From an uncultured Verrucomicrobiota bacterium (lineage in GTDB: Bacteria > Verrucomicrobiota > Verrucomicrobiia > Opitutales > Opitutaceae): a stretch of DNA of 37,469 nucleotides. Below the pieces are notes generated by a model. That model had not been told where the DNA came from. It made no database searches and saw only the letters and a program-made list of their open reading frames with translations. The position numbers and the translations under genes are program-made. This document shows, piece after piece, positions 1 through 8,803 of the stretch (positions are counted from its first letter, which is position 1; every line of letters begins with the position of its first letter). The stretch covers positions 1 to 37,469 of the forward strand of contig CAJCBL010000187.1 of NCBI GenBank assembly GCA_903960515.1. Direction: 5' to 3'.

Positions 1-142
1 GCCGCCGCCCAGGCACTCTGAGCGCACGGCATTTCGATACCGTTTCCTCTCAACACGAAGGCCGCCGGCGATCGCCGGCGGCCTTCGTGTTGAGAGGAAA
101 CGGTATCGAAATGCCGTGCGCTCAGAGTGCCTGGGCGGCGGC
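1..142. repeat. Perfect 142-bp palindrome at window edge (fold-back of tkt 3' end)
   Basis: Positions 1-71 are the exact reverse complement of 72-142, with no mismatch and no loop, centred on GATC in the core GCCGCCGGCGATCGCCGGCG. The right arm contains the last codons and stop of tkt (stop at 122-124), so the left arm carries a second copy of those codons (A-A-A-Q-A-L-stop at 1-21) on the plus strand. The core probably comes from the natural hairpin terminator behind tkt. The perfection of the arms and their position at the very edge suggest a fold-back or assembly artefact rather than biology. A real inverted duplication or a closed hairpin end cannot be excluded from the sequence alone. 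Confidence 0.95.
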
Positions 143-2110
143 CACCACGGCTTCGGCCGTGATGCCAAGCTCCTTGAATACCGTCGCGCCAGGGGCGCTG
201 ATGCCGAAGCGGTCGATGCCGATCACCCTGCCATCAAGGCCCACATACTGGTACCACAATCCGGTGACGCCGGCCTCGATGGCCACACGCTTGCGGCAGG
301 CGCCGGGCAGCACCTCGGCGCGATACTCCGCCGACTGGCGGTTGAAACGCTCGAAGCTGGGCACCGACACCACGCGCACCCCGCCGCCCAGGACCTTCGC
401 AGCGGCCAGGGCGAGCTGCACCTCGCTGCCCGCGGCGAGCAGGATATGGGTGAGCGGCTCGGTCTCCAGCACGGCGATATACGCACCGCGCAGCGCGCCC
501 TCACGGCGGGTCTGCACCGGGATGTCGTTGAGCATCGGCACCACCTGACGGGTGAGCGAGAGCAGCGTGGGGCCGTCGGTACGCGTGGCTGCGGCTGCGA
601 AGGCGCCAGCGGTCTCCTCCGCATCCGCCGGGCGGATGACGTCGAGGTTGGGGATCACCCGCAACCCGGAGACGGTTTCCACCGGCTGATGGGTGGGGCC
701 GTCCTCGCCCACTCCGATCGAGTCGTGGGTGTAGATGTAGGTGACGGGCAACTTGGCCAAGGCGGCGATGCGCATCGCCGGGCGGGCATAGTCGGCGAAG
801 ACCATGAACGTGGCGCAGGAGGTGCGGAAGAGGCCGTCGTAGGCGAGGCCGTTGTTGATCGCGGCCATCGCATGCTCGCGGATACCGAAGCGGATGTTGC
901 GCGCGGTGCGGTTGCCCGGCTCGCAGTCCTTGTCGGTGGCGATGTAGTTGAGGTTAGAACCGAAAAGGTCGGCGCTGCCGGTGACAAAGAGCGGCAGGGC
1001 GGCGGCCACGGGCTGAAGCACGTCCCTGGCGGCGTTGCGGGTGGCCAGCTTGGCGTCGGGGGCGAAGGCCGGGATCTTGGCCAGGAGATCGGCGGCGAGC
1101 GGCGCCTGCGCAGCGCTGTCGAGCACGGCGGCCTTCTCGGGGTTGGCCAAGCGCCAGGCGGCGTAGGTTTTTTCCCATTTCTTGAAGCCGCGCACGAGGC
1201 GCTTCTTGTGATCGGCGAAATAGGCGGCGACCTCCTCGCTCACGTAGAAACTCTGGTCGGCCGGCAGGCCCAGTGCCGCGCGGGCGGCGGCGGAGAACTT
1301 GGCACCGCCTTCCCCATGGCCCTTCGGGGTTCCCTGCACCTCGGCGATGCCCTTGCCGATCACGGTCTTGGCGATGAGCAACTGCGGACGGCCCGTCTTG
1401 GACTTCTTGGCCTTGGCTACGGCCCTGGCCACCGCGACCAGGTCGTGGCCGTCGATGGTCTGCACATCCCAGCCGGTGGCCTTGAAGCGGGCCGATACGT
1501 TCTCGCTCTGGGTCTTGTCCGCCATGGCGTCGAGGGTGACGTCGTTGGAGTCGAAGATGAGGATCAGGTTGTCCAGCTTCTGGTGACCGGCGAAGGCGAC
1601 CGCCTCCAGGGCCACGCCCTCCTGCATGCAGCCGTCGCCGGCGAGGGCGACCACGTGGTAATCGAAGATCGGATGCTCGGGGGTGTTGAAGTGGGCGGCG
1701 GCCATCTGGCCGGCCAGCGCCATGCCCACGGCGTTGGCGATGCCCTGCCCGAGGGGGCCGGTGGTGCACTCGACCCCGGGCGTCTCATGGAACTCGGGAT
1801 GGCCGGGGGTCTTGGAGTGGAGCTGGCGGAAGTTCTTCACCTCCTCGATCGAGAGATCGTATCCGCTCAGGTGCAGCCAGGAGTACAAGAACATCGAGCC
1901 GTGGCCTGCGGAGAGCACGAAACGGTCGCGGTTGAGCCAGCGGGGCTGAGCCGGGTTGTGCACCAGGGCGTGGCCGTAGAGCACAGCGCCTATCTCGGCG
2001 GCGCCCAGCGGCAGGCCGAGGTGGCCTGAGCTGCACTTGTGGATCGCATCGATGGCGAGACCGCGGGCGGTGTTGCTGGCTTTGGCGAGGACTTCGACGT
2101 TGAGAGGCAT
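122..2110 (-). CDS. tkt: Transketolase
   Basis: Thiamine-diphosphate enzyme of the non-oxidative pentose phosphate pathway, moving two-carbon ketol units between sugar phosphates in the cytosol. The 662-residue length is full for the family. SAGHGS at residues 67-72 and the TPP/metal motif starting GDG at 158-160 lie in the N-terminal domain. RFGIREHAM at 407-414 marks the pyrimidine-binding domain with its catalytic Glu region, followed by [16 protein letters not shown] at 461-476. The start is ATG at 2108-2110, without an obvious Shine-Dalgarno sequence. It is transcribed in the same direction as rpsP-trmD-rplS but is separated from them by a terminator. The 3' end lies inside the palindrome at the window edge, so the sequence beyond the stop should not be trusted. 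Confidence 0.97.
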   Translation of the reverse strand: MPLNVEVLAKASNTARGLAIDAIHKCSSGHLGLPLGAAEIGAVLYGHALVHNPAQPRWLNRDRFVLSAGHGSMFLYSWLHLSGYDLSIEEVKNFRQLHSKTPGHPEFHETPGVECTTGPLGQGIANAVGMALAGQMAAAHFNTPEHPIFDYHVVALAGDGCMQEGVALEAVAFAGHQKLDNLILIFDSNDVTLDAMADKTQSENVSARFKATGWDVQTIDGHDLVAVARAVAKAKKSKTGRPQLLIAKTVIGKGIAEVQGTPKGHGEGGAKFSAAARAALGLPADQSFYVSEEVAAYFADHKKRLVRGFKKWEKTYAAWRLANPEKAAVLDSAAQAPLAADLLAKIPAFAPDAKLATRNAARDVLQPVAAALPLFVTGSADLFGSNLNYIATDKDCEPGNRTARNIRFGIREHAMAAINNGLAYDGLFRTSCATFMVFADYARPAMRIAALAKLPVTYIYTHDSIGVGEDGPTHQPVETVSGLRVIPNLDVIRPADAEETAGAFAAAATRTDGPTLLSLTRQVVPMLNDIPVQTRREGALRGAYIAVLETEPLTHILLAAGSEVQLALAAAKVLGGGVRVVSVPSFERFNRQSAEYRAEVLPGACRKRVAIEAGVTGLWYQYVGLDGRVIGIDRFGISAPGATVFKELGITAEAVVAAAQAL

Positions 2111-2203
2111 GGATGTGGGAAAAGGTCGAGGCTACGGGCGGAGGTGTGGCGGGCGAAAGGAAAAAGCCGAGGCAATGCAGCCCGGCCCCGGGCGGGCACA
2201 AAC

Positions 2204-2232
2204 AAAAAAGGCGAGCCACGAGGGCTCGCCTT
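2204..2232 (-). terminator. Rho-independent terminator of the rpsP-trmD-rplS operon
   Basis: On the minus strand, GGCGAGCC (2230-2223) pairs with GGCTCGCC (2217-2210) around a 5-nt loop. Six T residues follow (2209-2204 read on the minus strand). It sits 25 bases past the rplS stop and ahead of tkt. Confidence 0.88.
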
Positions 2233-2257
2233 GAATTGGATACCGGTAGTGCCTGGA

Positions 2258-2653
2258 TCAGGCCTTGGCGGTGGCGGCAGCGGGGGCGCCGGCCAGGACC
2301 TTGATCCAACGCTTTTCCTTCACCTGTACGGCCTTCTTGCCGACGCGGGCGCGCAGGTAGTAGAGACGGGCGCGCATGGTCTGGGACTCGCGCTCGATCT
2401 CGATCTTCTCGATGTTGGGCGAGTTCACGGGGAACACGCGCTCCACGCCCTCGCCGTAGGAGATACGGCGAACGGTGAAGGATTCGTGGATGCCGTGTCC
2501 CTTGCGGGCGATGACGATGCCAGAGAACACTTGGATGCGCTCTTTGTCGCCTTCACGGACCTTGGTGTGGACACGGACGCCGTCGCCGACCTTGAAGGCC
2601 GGCAAGTCGTTCTTCAGCTGCGGGGCCGTGATTTCCTTGATGATGGGATTCAT
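2258..2653 (-). CDS. rplS: 50S ribosomal protein L19
   Basis: Component of the large ribosomal subunit, at the interface with the 30S subunit. The 131-residue protein has the L19 layout: an [26 protein letters not shown] segment early on, the G[27 protein letters not shown] core, and a basic tail with ARLYYLR and KRWIKV. A longer frame exists upstream. The ATG at 2651-2653 is chosen because homology begins there (MNPIIKEIT) and AGGAA lies at a good spacing upstream. Its start overlaps the trmD stop by four bases (ATGA), which implies translational coupling. An alanine-rich C-terminal tail ([10 protein letters not shown]) extends beyond the usual end. Confidence 0.97.
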   Translation of the reverse strand: MNPIIKEITAPQLKNDLPAFKVGDGVRVHTKVREGDKERIQVFSGIVIARKGHGIHESFTVRRISYGEGVERVFPVNSPNIEKIEIERESQTMRARLYYLRARVGKKAVQVKEKRWIKVLAGAPAAATAKA

Positions 2654-3327
2654 GACTTGTTCCTGAGTAAATCGGGTCTGACTTGGGTGGTTTTCGCGAG
2701 CCTCATCTCGTGACGCCACCGCTCAATTGCTGCATGATTGCCCGAGAGGAGAACGTCCGGGACGACCATGCCGCGAAACTCTGCGGGACGGGTGAACTGA
2801 GGAAAATCGAGCAGGTTGTTGTTGAAGGATTCGTGCGTCAACGAGTTTTCGTCACCAAGTACGCCGGGAATGTTTCGCACGATCGCATCCACGAGCACAG
2901 CGGCCGCAATCGTGCCGTTGGTTAGTACGTAATCGCCGATACTAATCTCCTGGTCGATCACCTTGTCGCGCGCACGCTGGTCGATGCCTTCGTAGTGCCC
3001 ACTGAGCAAAATCAGGTGCTGCACCTGCGCCAACTCCACGACCAGCTTCTGGGTGAGCGGCACGCCGTCGGGGGTGAGATAGATCCGCCGGCACCCCGGT
3101 GTAGCCAATTCTTCGATAGCGGAGAAAATCGGCTCCGGCTTGAGCACCATGCCGGCGCCGCCGCCGAAGGGCCGGTCGTCGGCCTCCTTGTGCTTGCCCG
3201 TGGACCAGTCGCGCAGATTGCGCACGTTGATCTCCGCCAGCTTCGCCTCCAACGCGCGCCCGATGATGCTCTCGGTAAGAAAACCGTCGAGCATGGCCGG
3301 GAAGAGCGTGAGAATGTCGATGCGCAC
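2650..3327 (-). CDS. trmD: tRNA (guanine-N1-)-methyltransferase
   Basis: SPOUT-class enzyme that methylates G37 of tRNAs next to the anticodon, using S-adenosylmethionine, and so prevents frameshifting. The 225 residues start [13 protein letters not shown], and the family motifs are clear: [17 protein letters not shown] in the N-terminal part, [13 protein letters not shown], and the trefoil-knot loop [26 protein letters not shown] is also typical. The start codon is GTG at 3325-3327. It lies 91 bases after rpsP and overlaps rplS by four bases. The usual neighbour rimM, normally between rpsP and trmD, is absent. Confidence 0.97.
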   Translation of the reverse strand: MRIDILTLFPAMLDGFLTESIIGRALEAKLAEINVRNLRDWSTGKHKEADDRPFGGGAGMVLKPEPIFSAIEELATPGCRRIYLTPDGVPLTQKLVVELAQVQHLILLSGHYEGIDQRARDKVIDQEISIGDYVLTNGTIAAAVLVDAIVRNIPGVLGDENSLTHESFNNNLLDFPQFTRPAEFRGMVVPDVLLSGNHAAIERWRHEMRLAKTTQVRPDLLRNKS

Positions 3328-3418
3328 GAGAACAGTGGAGACGAGTGCCGGGGCCTGGAAACGAGAAATCGCCGGCCTGGTGGGGCGCGGCGATCTCGGA
3401 AATTACAGGAGACGACGA

Positions 3419-3688
3419 TTAGGCCGCGGTGACGACCTTGGCACCCTCGGCGCGCTTCGCACGCTTGTAGAGCCCGTTGACGGTATCGGTTGCCTTCGCA
3501 CCGACGCTCAGCCAGTGCTCGTAGCGGACGACGTCCAGGGTGAGCTGCGCGCCCTTGGCGCGGGGATTGTAGTGCCCGATTTGCTCGACGGCATCGCCAT
3601 CGCGGCGGGAACGCGCTTCGGCAACAGCCACGCGGTAGATCGGAGTGTGCGTCGTGCCGACGCGGGTCAGACGGATTTTCAGTGCCAT
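3419..3688 (-). CDS. rpsP: 30S ribosomal protein S16
   Basis: Small-subunit ribosomal protein. The 89-residue sequence opens with MALKIRLTRVGTTHTPIYRV, with the typical IGHYNP and YEHWLSVGAKATDTV segments; the length is normal. It is the first gene of an rpsP-trmD-rplS operon on the minus strand and is divergent from ychF. In the 112-base divergent spacer, CTTGTCAAG (about 3763-3771) could supply a -35 element in either direction (TTGACA on the minus strand), but the matching -10 hexamers are weak, so the promoter assignment is tentative. No clear Shine-Dalgarno precedes the ATG. Confidence 0.97.
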   Translation of the reverse strand: MALKIRLTRVGTTHTPIYRVAVAEARSRRDGDAVEQIGHYNPRAKGAQLTLDVVRYEHWLSVGAKATDTVNGLYKRAKRAEGAKVVTAA

Positions 3689-3800
3689 ACTAGTAGAGAG
3701 GGATCGGGCGATTCGGACGTGTTTCCAGAAAAGAAGCGGTGAGTTCGCCGGTGAAGAAACCTCTTGTCAAGCCACATCCCGGCCGGTGCAGTGCTACGCT

Positions 3801-4904
<1,104 letters not shown>

Positions 4905-4913
4905 GCACCCGTT

Positions 4914-4936
4914 GCAGGAGCGTGCCTGCACGCGAT
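4914..4936. repeat. REP-like half element
   Basis: One arm of the window's main palindromic family: GGAGCGTGCCTGCACGCGAT, ten bases after the ychF stop. Complete copies occur at 5218, 16682, 22708, 25139, 26969 and 37287. Here the second arm is missing or unrecognisable. Confidence 0.7.
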
Positions 4937-4959
4937 TGCTGGAGCTGAATTCGCATTAC

Positions 4960-4989
4960 GGCCGGGGCCTCTGCCGCCCCGGCCTTTTT
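4960..4989 (+). terminator. Rho-independent terminator of ychF
   Basis: GGCCGGGGC (4960-4968) pairs with GCCCCGGCC (4976-4984) around a 7-nt loop, followed by TTTTT (4985-4989). Confidence 0.9.
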
Positions 4990-5416
4990 CATGCCGTGGT
5001 AGCGGCGCCTCTGAGCCTGCTGCCTTCCCGGGTTCCGGGTTGGGCACCCTGACTCCGGCACTCTTCGTTCTTCGGCAGGTCCGCCCCAACCGCCCGCGTC
5101 TATTCGGCGCCGCCACAAGGGGCGACACTGCGGATGAACTGCATGAACACGACTGAGCCGTAACCATGAAATCGTACCGCCTTGCGCCCTGGCAGTGCAC
5201 GAACTCAGGGGTCCGCCGTAGGAGCGTGCTTGCACGCGATCTGCGCGCTGAATCGCGTGCAAGCACGCTCCTACGACTGAATGGTTCCGGCTATGCCCTC
5301 CTGCCTTCCGTCCTCAGTCTGAGTTTCAAGATCTGCATCCTGCGTTCTTCGCTCTGCCTTATCCCCGCCCCGCTCCATCAATGGTCCCGGTGGCGCAGAG
5401 CGCACCCCAAACCACT
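4990..5416. other. Non-coding gap between ychF and peptidase gene
   Basis: Convergent intergenic stretch. The only recognisable structure is the complete REP-like element at 5218-5274. No frame in it resembles a protein, and no RNA gene was recognised. Confidence 0.6.
5218..5274. repeat. REP-like palindromic element, complete copy
   Basis: Two 23-bp arms (5218-5240 and 5252-5274) are perfect reverse complements around an 11-nt loop. The shared core is GGAGCGTGCTTGCACGCGAT, and each arm carries an internal smaller palindrome (GCGTGC-TT-GCACGC). The form resembles REP sequences mobilised by REP-associated tyrosine transposases. No such transposase is in the window. Confidence 0.88.
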
Positions 5417-6613
5417 TCACCGCCCCACCGGGCGCACTTCGAGTATGGCCGCCGATTTGAGGCAACGCTCGAGATAGCCCAACTCGACCGACCCGTAACC
5501 ATTCTCTCCCCATTCCTGTCCCCAGGAATTCCGGAAGGTGAAGCGGATATGGTCGCGCTCGCCGTTGTCCGAGGAATAGCCGACAAGGGTTACCGCATGG
5601 CCGTAAGGAGTGGGCCGATCCTGCGCCAGGATACTGCCCGTCGAGGCGTCCACCCGCGACGGCCAGTAGAAACCCACCACAACCGGCACGCCTTCGTTGA
5701 GCGAGTGGAGGACATTGTCGAGGCATGCACCCGGCGTGATACCGGGGAGCACCTCGCTGACGATTCGCCGATGTTCGCGCGCGCTCGCGATCAAATCGGG
5801 GCCGGGCTTTTCGATCTTCGACATTCTCCGCCCCGTGCCGTTTGGCATTTCCGCAGCTGTAGGTACTCCATACGCATGCAATGCCGCAAGAACCTCATCG
5901 AGAGAAAAGCCAAGATCATCGAGGAACAATGTGAGCAGAGCGCTCTGCTCATCGGTCTGGCCTTTGATCGTCTGGCGCCCTGACACCTGCCGCGTAGCCC
6001 AGATCAGATAGTCCTCGGAGAGCTTCTCCACCTGCCCGATTGCCTTAGAGCGCTCATACTCAAGGGCGCCCACGACTGCGAATATCGCACAGCTCGGCCG
6101 ATGCCCCTGATGCTGGGCCCCAAGGTTGAGTGAGTTGAAATCGCTGCGTAAATCGACGGAGCCGACTACCGGCCGGGTTCCGAAATGCTCAAGCACACGA
6201 TTGAGCGCCCCCTCAGCCAAGCGCTTCCGCCGGGCCTCCTGCTCAACCTTCACCCGTTGCTGGGCCGCAGTACGCTGGGCCTCGAGTTGGGCCTCGACCA
6301 AGCGTTCGTGGGCAGCCTGCGCTTCCGGATCGTAACCGAAACGCGACTGCACCTCGGCAGAAAGAGACTTTAGGGGAATCTGCGCGATGCCGGCGGAGTG
6401 CCGAATCGTAAGCGTGGATGCGGTGGCCGACATCACGGTCGCCTGCCGATAGGAGCCGGTCGGTGTTTCGAGAAGCCCAAACGTGGCCCCCACCTGTGCC
6501 GAAACAGTGCAAGCCAGCCCCCAACAAAACAGCACCGAAAGACAGAGCCTGAAGGCCCTGCCTGCGTGCATCCTGGGCAAAACAACTCGCGCTATGATCT
6601 TGGACCTATTCAT
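5417..6613 (-). CDS. Secreted papain-family (C1) cysteine peptidase
   Basis: Predicted exported cysteine protease. An N-terminal hydrophobic signal segment (about 21-38, LCLSVLFCWGLACTVSA) ends in a plausible VSA|Q cleavage site. Residues about 42-96 form a small domain (TLTIRHSAGIAQIPLKSL, then FGYDP), followed by a charged, probably coiled stretch (about 97-140). The C1 domain then shows the oxyanion Gln169 and nucleophile Cys175 in HQGHRPSCAIFA, His338 in YGHAVTLVGY and Asn361 in FRNSWGQEWGENGYG, so the catalytic set is complete. ATG 6611-6613 is used; an in-frame GTG at 6628 and an ATG at 6571 are alternatives, and none has a good ribosome-binding site. It is divergent from the cytochrome c maturation genes; the substrate is unknown. 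Confidence 0.85.
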   Translation of the reverse strand: MNRSKIIARVVLPRMHAGRAFRLCLSVLFCWGLACTVSAQVGATFGLLETPTGSYRQATVMSATASTLTIRHSAGIAQIPLKSLSAEVQSRFGYDPEAQAAHERLVEAQLEAQRTAAQQRVKVEQEARRKRLAEGALNRVLEHFGTRPVVGSVDLRSDFNSLNLGAQHQGHRPSCAIFAVVGALEYERSKAIGQVEKLSEDYLIWATRQVSGRQTIKGQTDEQSALLTLFLDDLGFSLDEVLAALHAYGVPTAAEMPNGTGRRMSKIEKPGPDLIASAREHRRIVSEVLPGITPGACLDNVLHSLNEGVPVVVGFYWPSRVDASTGSILAQDRPTPYGHAVTLVGYSSDNGERDHIRFTFRNSWGQEWGENGYGSVELGYLERCLKSAAILEVRPVGR

Positions 6614-6892
6614 GGACAGAGAGGGCACGGTATTGCCTCGGCCGAGGCGGGCTCAAGCTCCATCGGGCCCGCGCACTGCCGCCTCAAGCGGGGAACTCCC
6701 ACTCGGCCCGCTTGCCCTACCCGCTCGCTCTTCCCGTGTGCGGCTCCGGGCCACACTCCCACGTAACCACCGCAGCCCCGCTGAACATTCCCCTTTCTGT
6801 GACTCCCACTCCAACCGGCCAAACTCTACTGCCTGCCGCCGGCCTCGCTTGCCGGTTGAAATCCACCACCACCGCCGCTTACTGGCCCGCGC

Positions 6893-7627
6893 ATGACCCT
6901 TCCGCGAGTCCCCCCGAGCGTCGGCGCTACCATCGCCGTCCTCTCACTCTCCCTCGCCGCCTGCCGCGAAGAAACGGTGCGCACCTACAGTGTCGCCAAG
7001 GATACGCCGCCGCCCGCTGCGGCCTCCTCCGCCCAGCCCGCCTCCGGAGAGCTGCCCCCCGGCCACCCACCCATCGGCGGCATGCCCCCGGCGACTCCGC
7101 CCTCCGGTGACGCCTCCACCCTCCCCCCGGGCCATCCCCCCATCGGCGCCGCCACCATGGCCGGCCCAGCCTCAGGCCCCGCGGCCGCCCCGGTATCCGA
7201 CTCCCTAACCTGGGCCGCCCCCGACCACTGGGCCGCCAAAGCCCTCGGGCCGATGCGCCGCGGCAGTTTCACCCCGAAGAACTCCGCCGGCGAGGCCGAC
7301 TGCTCCATCTTCGTCTTCCCCGCCGACCGCAATCCGCTGCTCGACAACATCAACCGCTGGCGCGGCCAGCTAGGCCTCGCCCCGATCACCGCGGCCCAAA
7401 TACCCGCGGAAACAGCCACGCTCGAGAATGGCGGCCTGAAGTTCACCACCGTGGAGCTGCTCGGCCAGCCCGCCGGCGCCGCCGCCCCGGTGCGCATGCT
7501 CGGCGCAGTCCTCTACCGCGGCCAGGAAGCGTGGTTCTTCAAGCTCAGCGGAGCCGATACAGCGGTCGCCGCCGAGAAGTCCGCCTTCATCGATTTCCTT
7601 CGGACCGTCCGCCCGGCCACTCCCTGA
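6893..7627 (+). CDS. Proline-rich lipoprotein upstream of resB
   Basis: A 244-residue protein with a lipoprotein signal: a hydrophobic stretch ending LSLAAC, with Cys24 as the probable lipidation site. Residues about 35-100 are Pro/Ala/Gly-rich and contain two imperfect copies of LPPGHPPIG separated by about 23 residues. A compact domain follows (about 105-244), with Trp-rich segments SLTWAAPDHW and NPLLDNINRWRGQLGL, and C-terminal strands including AWFFKLSG. The family is not recognised by name. It ends 3 bases before resB and is clearly co-transcribed with the System II cytochrome c genes, so a periplasmic role in cytochrome c assembly or haem/redox handling is inferred from position only. 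The 279 bases upstream are non-coding. Confidence 0.8.
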   Translation: MTLPRVPPSVGATIAVLSLSLAACREETVRTYSVAKDTPPPAAASSAQPASGELPPGHPPIGGMPPATPPSGDASTLPPGHPPIGAATMAGPASGPAAAPVSDSLTWAAPDHWAAKALGPMRRGSFTPKNSAGEADCSIFVFPADRNPLLDNINRWRGQLGLAPITAAQIPAETATLENGGLKFTTVELLGQPAGAAAPVRMLGAVLYRGQEAWFFKLSGADTAVAAEKSAFIDFLRTVRPATP

Positions 7628-7630
7628 GCC

Positions 7631-8794
7631 ATGCCCGCCTCCATCCGCTCGGTCGTCGAGCGCCTCGCTTCGCTGCGGCTCACCGTTGTGCTGCTGGCGC
7701 TGAGCATGGCGCTCGTCATCATCGCCACCCTCGCCCAGGTCCACCTTGGCATCTGGGCCGTACAGGAAAAGTACTTCCGCTCCTTTATCGTCTTCCAGCA
7801 GCTCGGCGACTCCGGCTTCGCAGTCCCGTGTTTCCCCGGCGGTTACCTGGTGGGAGGCGCCCTGCTCATCAACCTGCTCTGCGCACAATTCCTGCGCTTC
7901 ACGCTCAACTGGCGCAACGCCGGCCTGCACCTCACCCACTTCGGCATCATCCTGCTGCTGGTGGGCGAACTGCTCACCGGCCTGCTCTCCGTCGAGAGCC
8001 ACCTTACACTGGATACCGGGGCAACCCTCAACTACGCCGAGGCCGCCGTGGCCCGCGAACTGGCCATCGTCGACATCACCGACACCGCCGCCGACCGGGT
8101 GTGGACAGTCCCGCTACCGCGACTGGCCTCCCACACCCCGATCGCTTTGCCTGGATGCCCGCTCACTGTCCTGCCGGTGCGGTTTCACCCTAACGCCACC
8201 CTCGCCATGCGCACCGAGGCCCCCAACGCCCCCGCCTCCGGGGCCACCCTGGGATTGGGCGACCGGGTGGTGTTCCAGCCCGCGGCGACCACCTACCGTC
8301 CCAACGAGGAAAACGCGCCCACCGCCCTCATCGAGCTGCGCACCGCCGAGGGCGCGCTGGGCACCATGCTCGTCAGCTTCGCCCTGGACGAACCGCAGAC
8401 CGTCACGCACTCGGGGCGCACCTACGCGCTCTCGCTGCGGCGCTCGCGCATCTACTTCGACTTCTCCCTCACGCTGGTCGAGTTCCGCCACGACAAATAC
8501 CCGGGGACCGAAATCCCCCGTAACTTCTCCAGCCAGGTGCGCCTGACCTCTGCCGACGGCCTCGAAAAACGCGAGGTGCGCATCTTCATGAACAACCCGC
8601 TGCGCCACGGCGGATACACCTTTTACCAGTCCGGTTTCCAGAACAACGACCGCACCTCCATCCTGCAGGTCGTGCGCAACCCCGGCTGGCTCATCCCCTA
8701 CATCGCCTGCGTGATGTCCGGCCTCGGGCTGCTCCTCCACTTCGGCATCACACTGGGCGGCTTTCTCTCCCGTCGCCGCCGCGCCACCGCCTAA
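7631..8794 (+). CDS. resB: ResB/Ccs1-like cytochrome c biogenesis protein
   Basis: Membrane partner of CcsA in System II cytochrome c maturation, which passes haem and reduced apocytochrome outside the membrane. Of 387 residues, three membrane segments lie N-terminally (about 16-38, 73-92 and 98-120). A large extracytoplasmic domain (about 125-355) contains the late motif NNPLRHGGYTFYQSGF typical of ResB, and a final membrane segment lies at about 358-382. Start ATG 7631 is three bases after the lipoprotein stop; ccsA begins nine bases after its stop. The assignment rests on the ResB C-terminal motif, topology and the neighbour. Confidence 0.88.
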   Translation: MPASIRSVVERLASLRLTVVLLALSMALVIIATLAQVHLGIWAVQEKYFRSFIVFQQLGDSGFAVPCFPGGYLVGGALLINLLCAQFLRFTLNWRNAGLHLTHFGIILLLVGELLTGLLSVESHLTLDTGATLNYAEAAVARELAIVDITDTAADRVWTVPLPRLASHTPIALPGCPLTVLPVRFHPNATLAMRTEAPNAPASGATLGLGDRVVFQPAATTYRPNEENAPTALIELRTAEGALGTMLVSFALDEPQTVTHSGRTYALSLRRSRIYFDFSLTLVEFRHDKYPGTEIPRNFSSQVRLTSADGLEKREVRIFMNNPLRHGGYTFYQSGFQNNDRTSILQVVRNPGWLIPYIACVMSGLGLLLHFGITLGGFLSRRRRATA

Positions 8795-8803
8795 ACGCCC
8801 CCG

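Noticed and set aside
1-142. Covalently closed hairpin telomere of a linear replicon
   Set aside because: The arms contain the end of the tkt coding sequence and centre on its terminator; no telomere resolvase is seen. Kept only as an unlikely alternative.
116-2029. A 637-codon open frame antisense to tkt
   Set aside because: Gly/Ala/His/Glu-rich shadow of a high-GC gene; the minus-strand frame has complete transketolase motifs.
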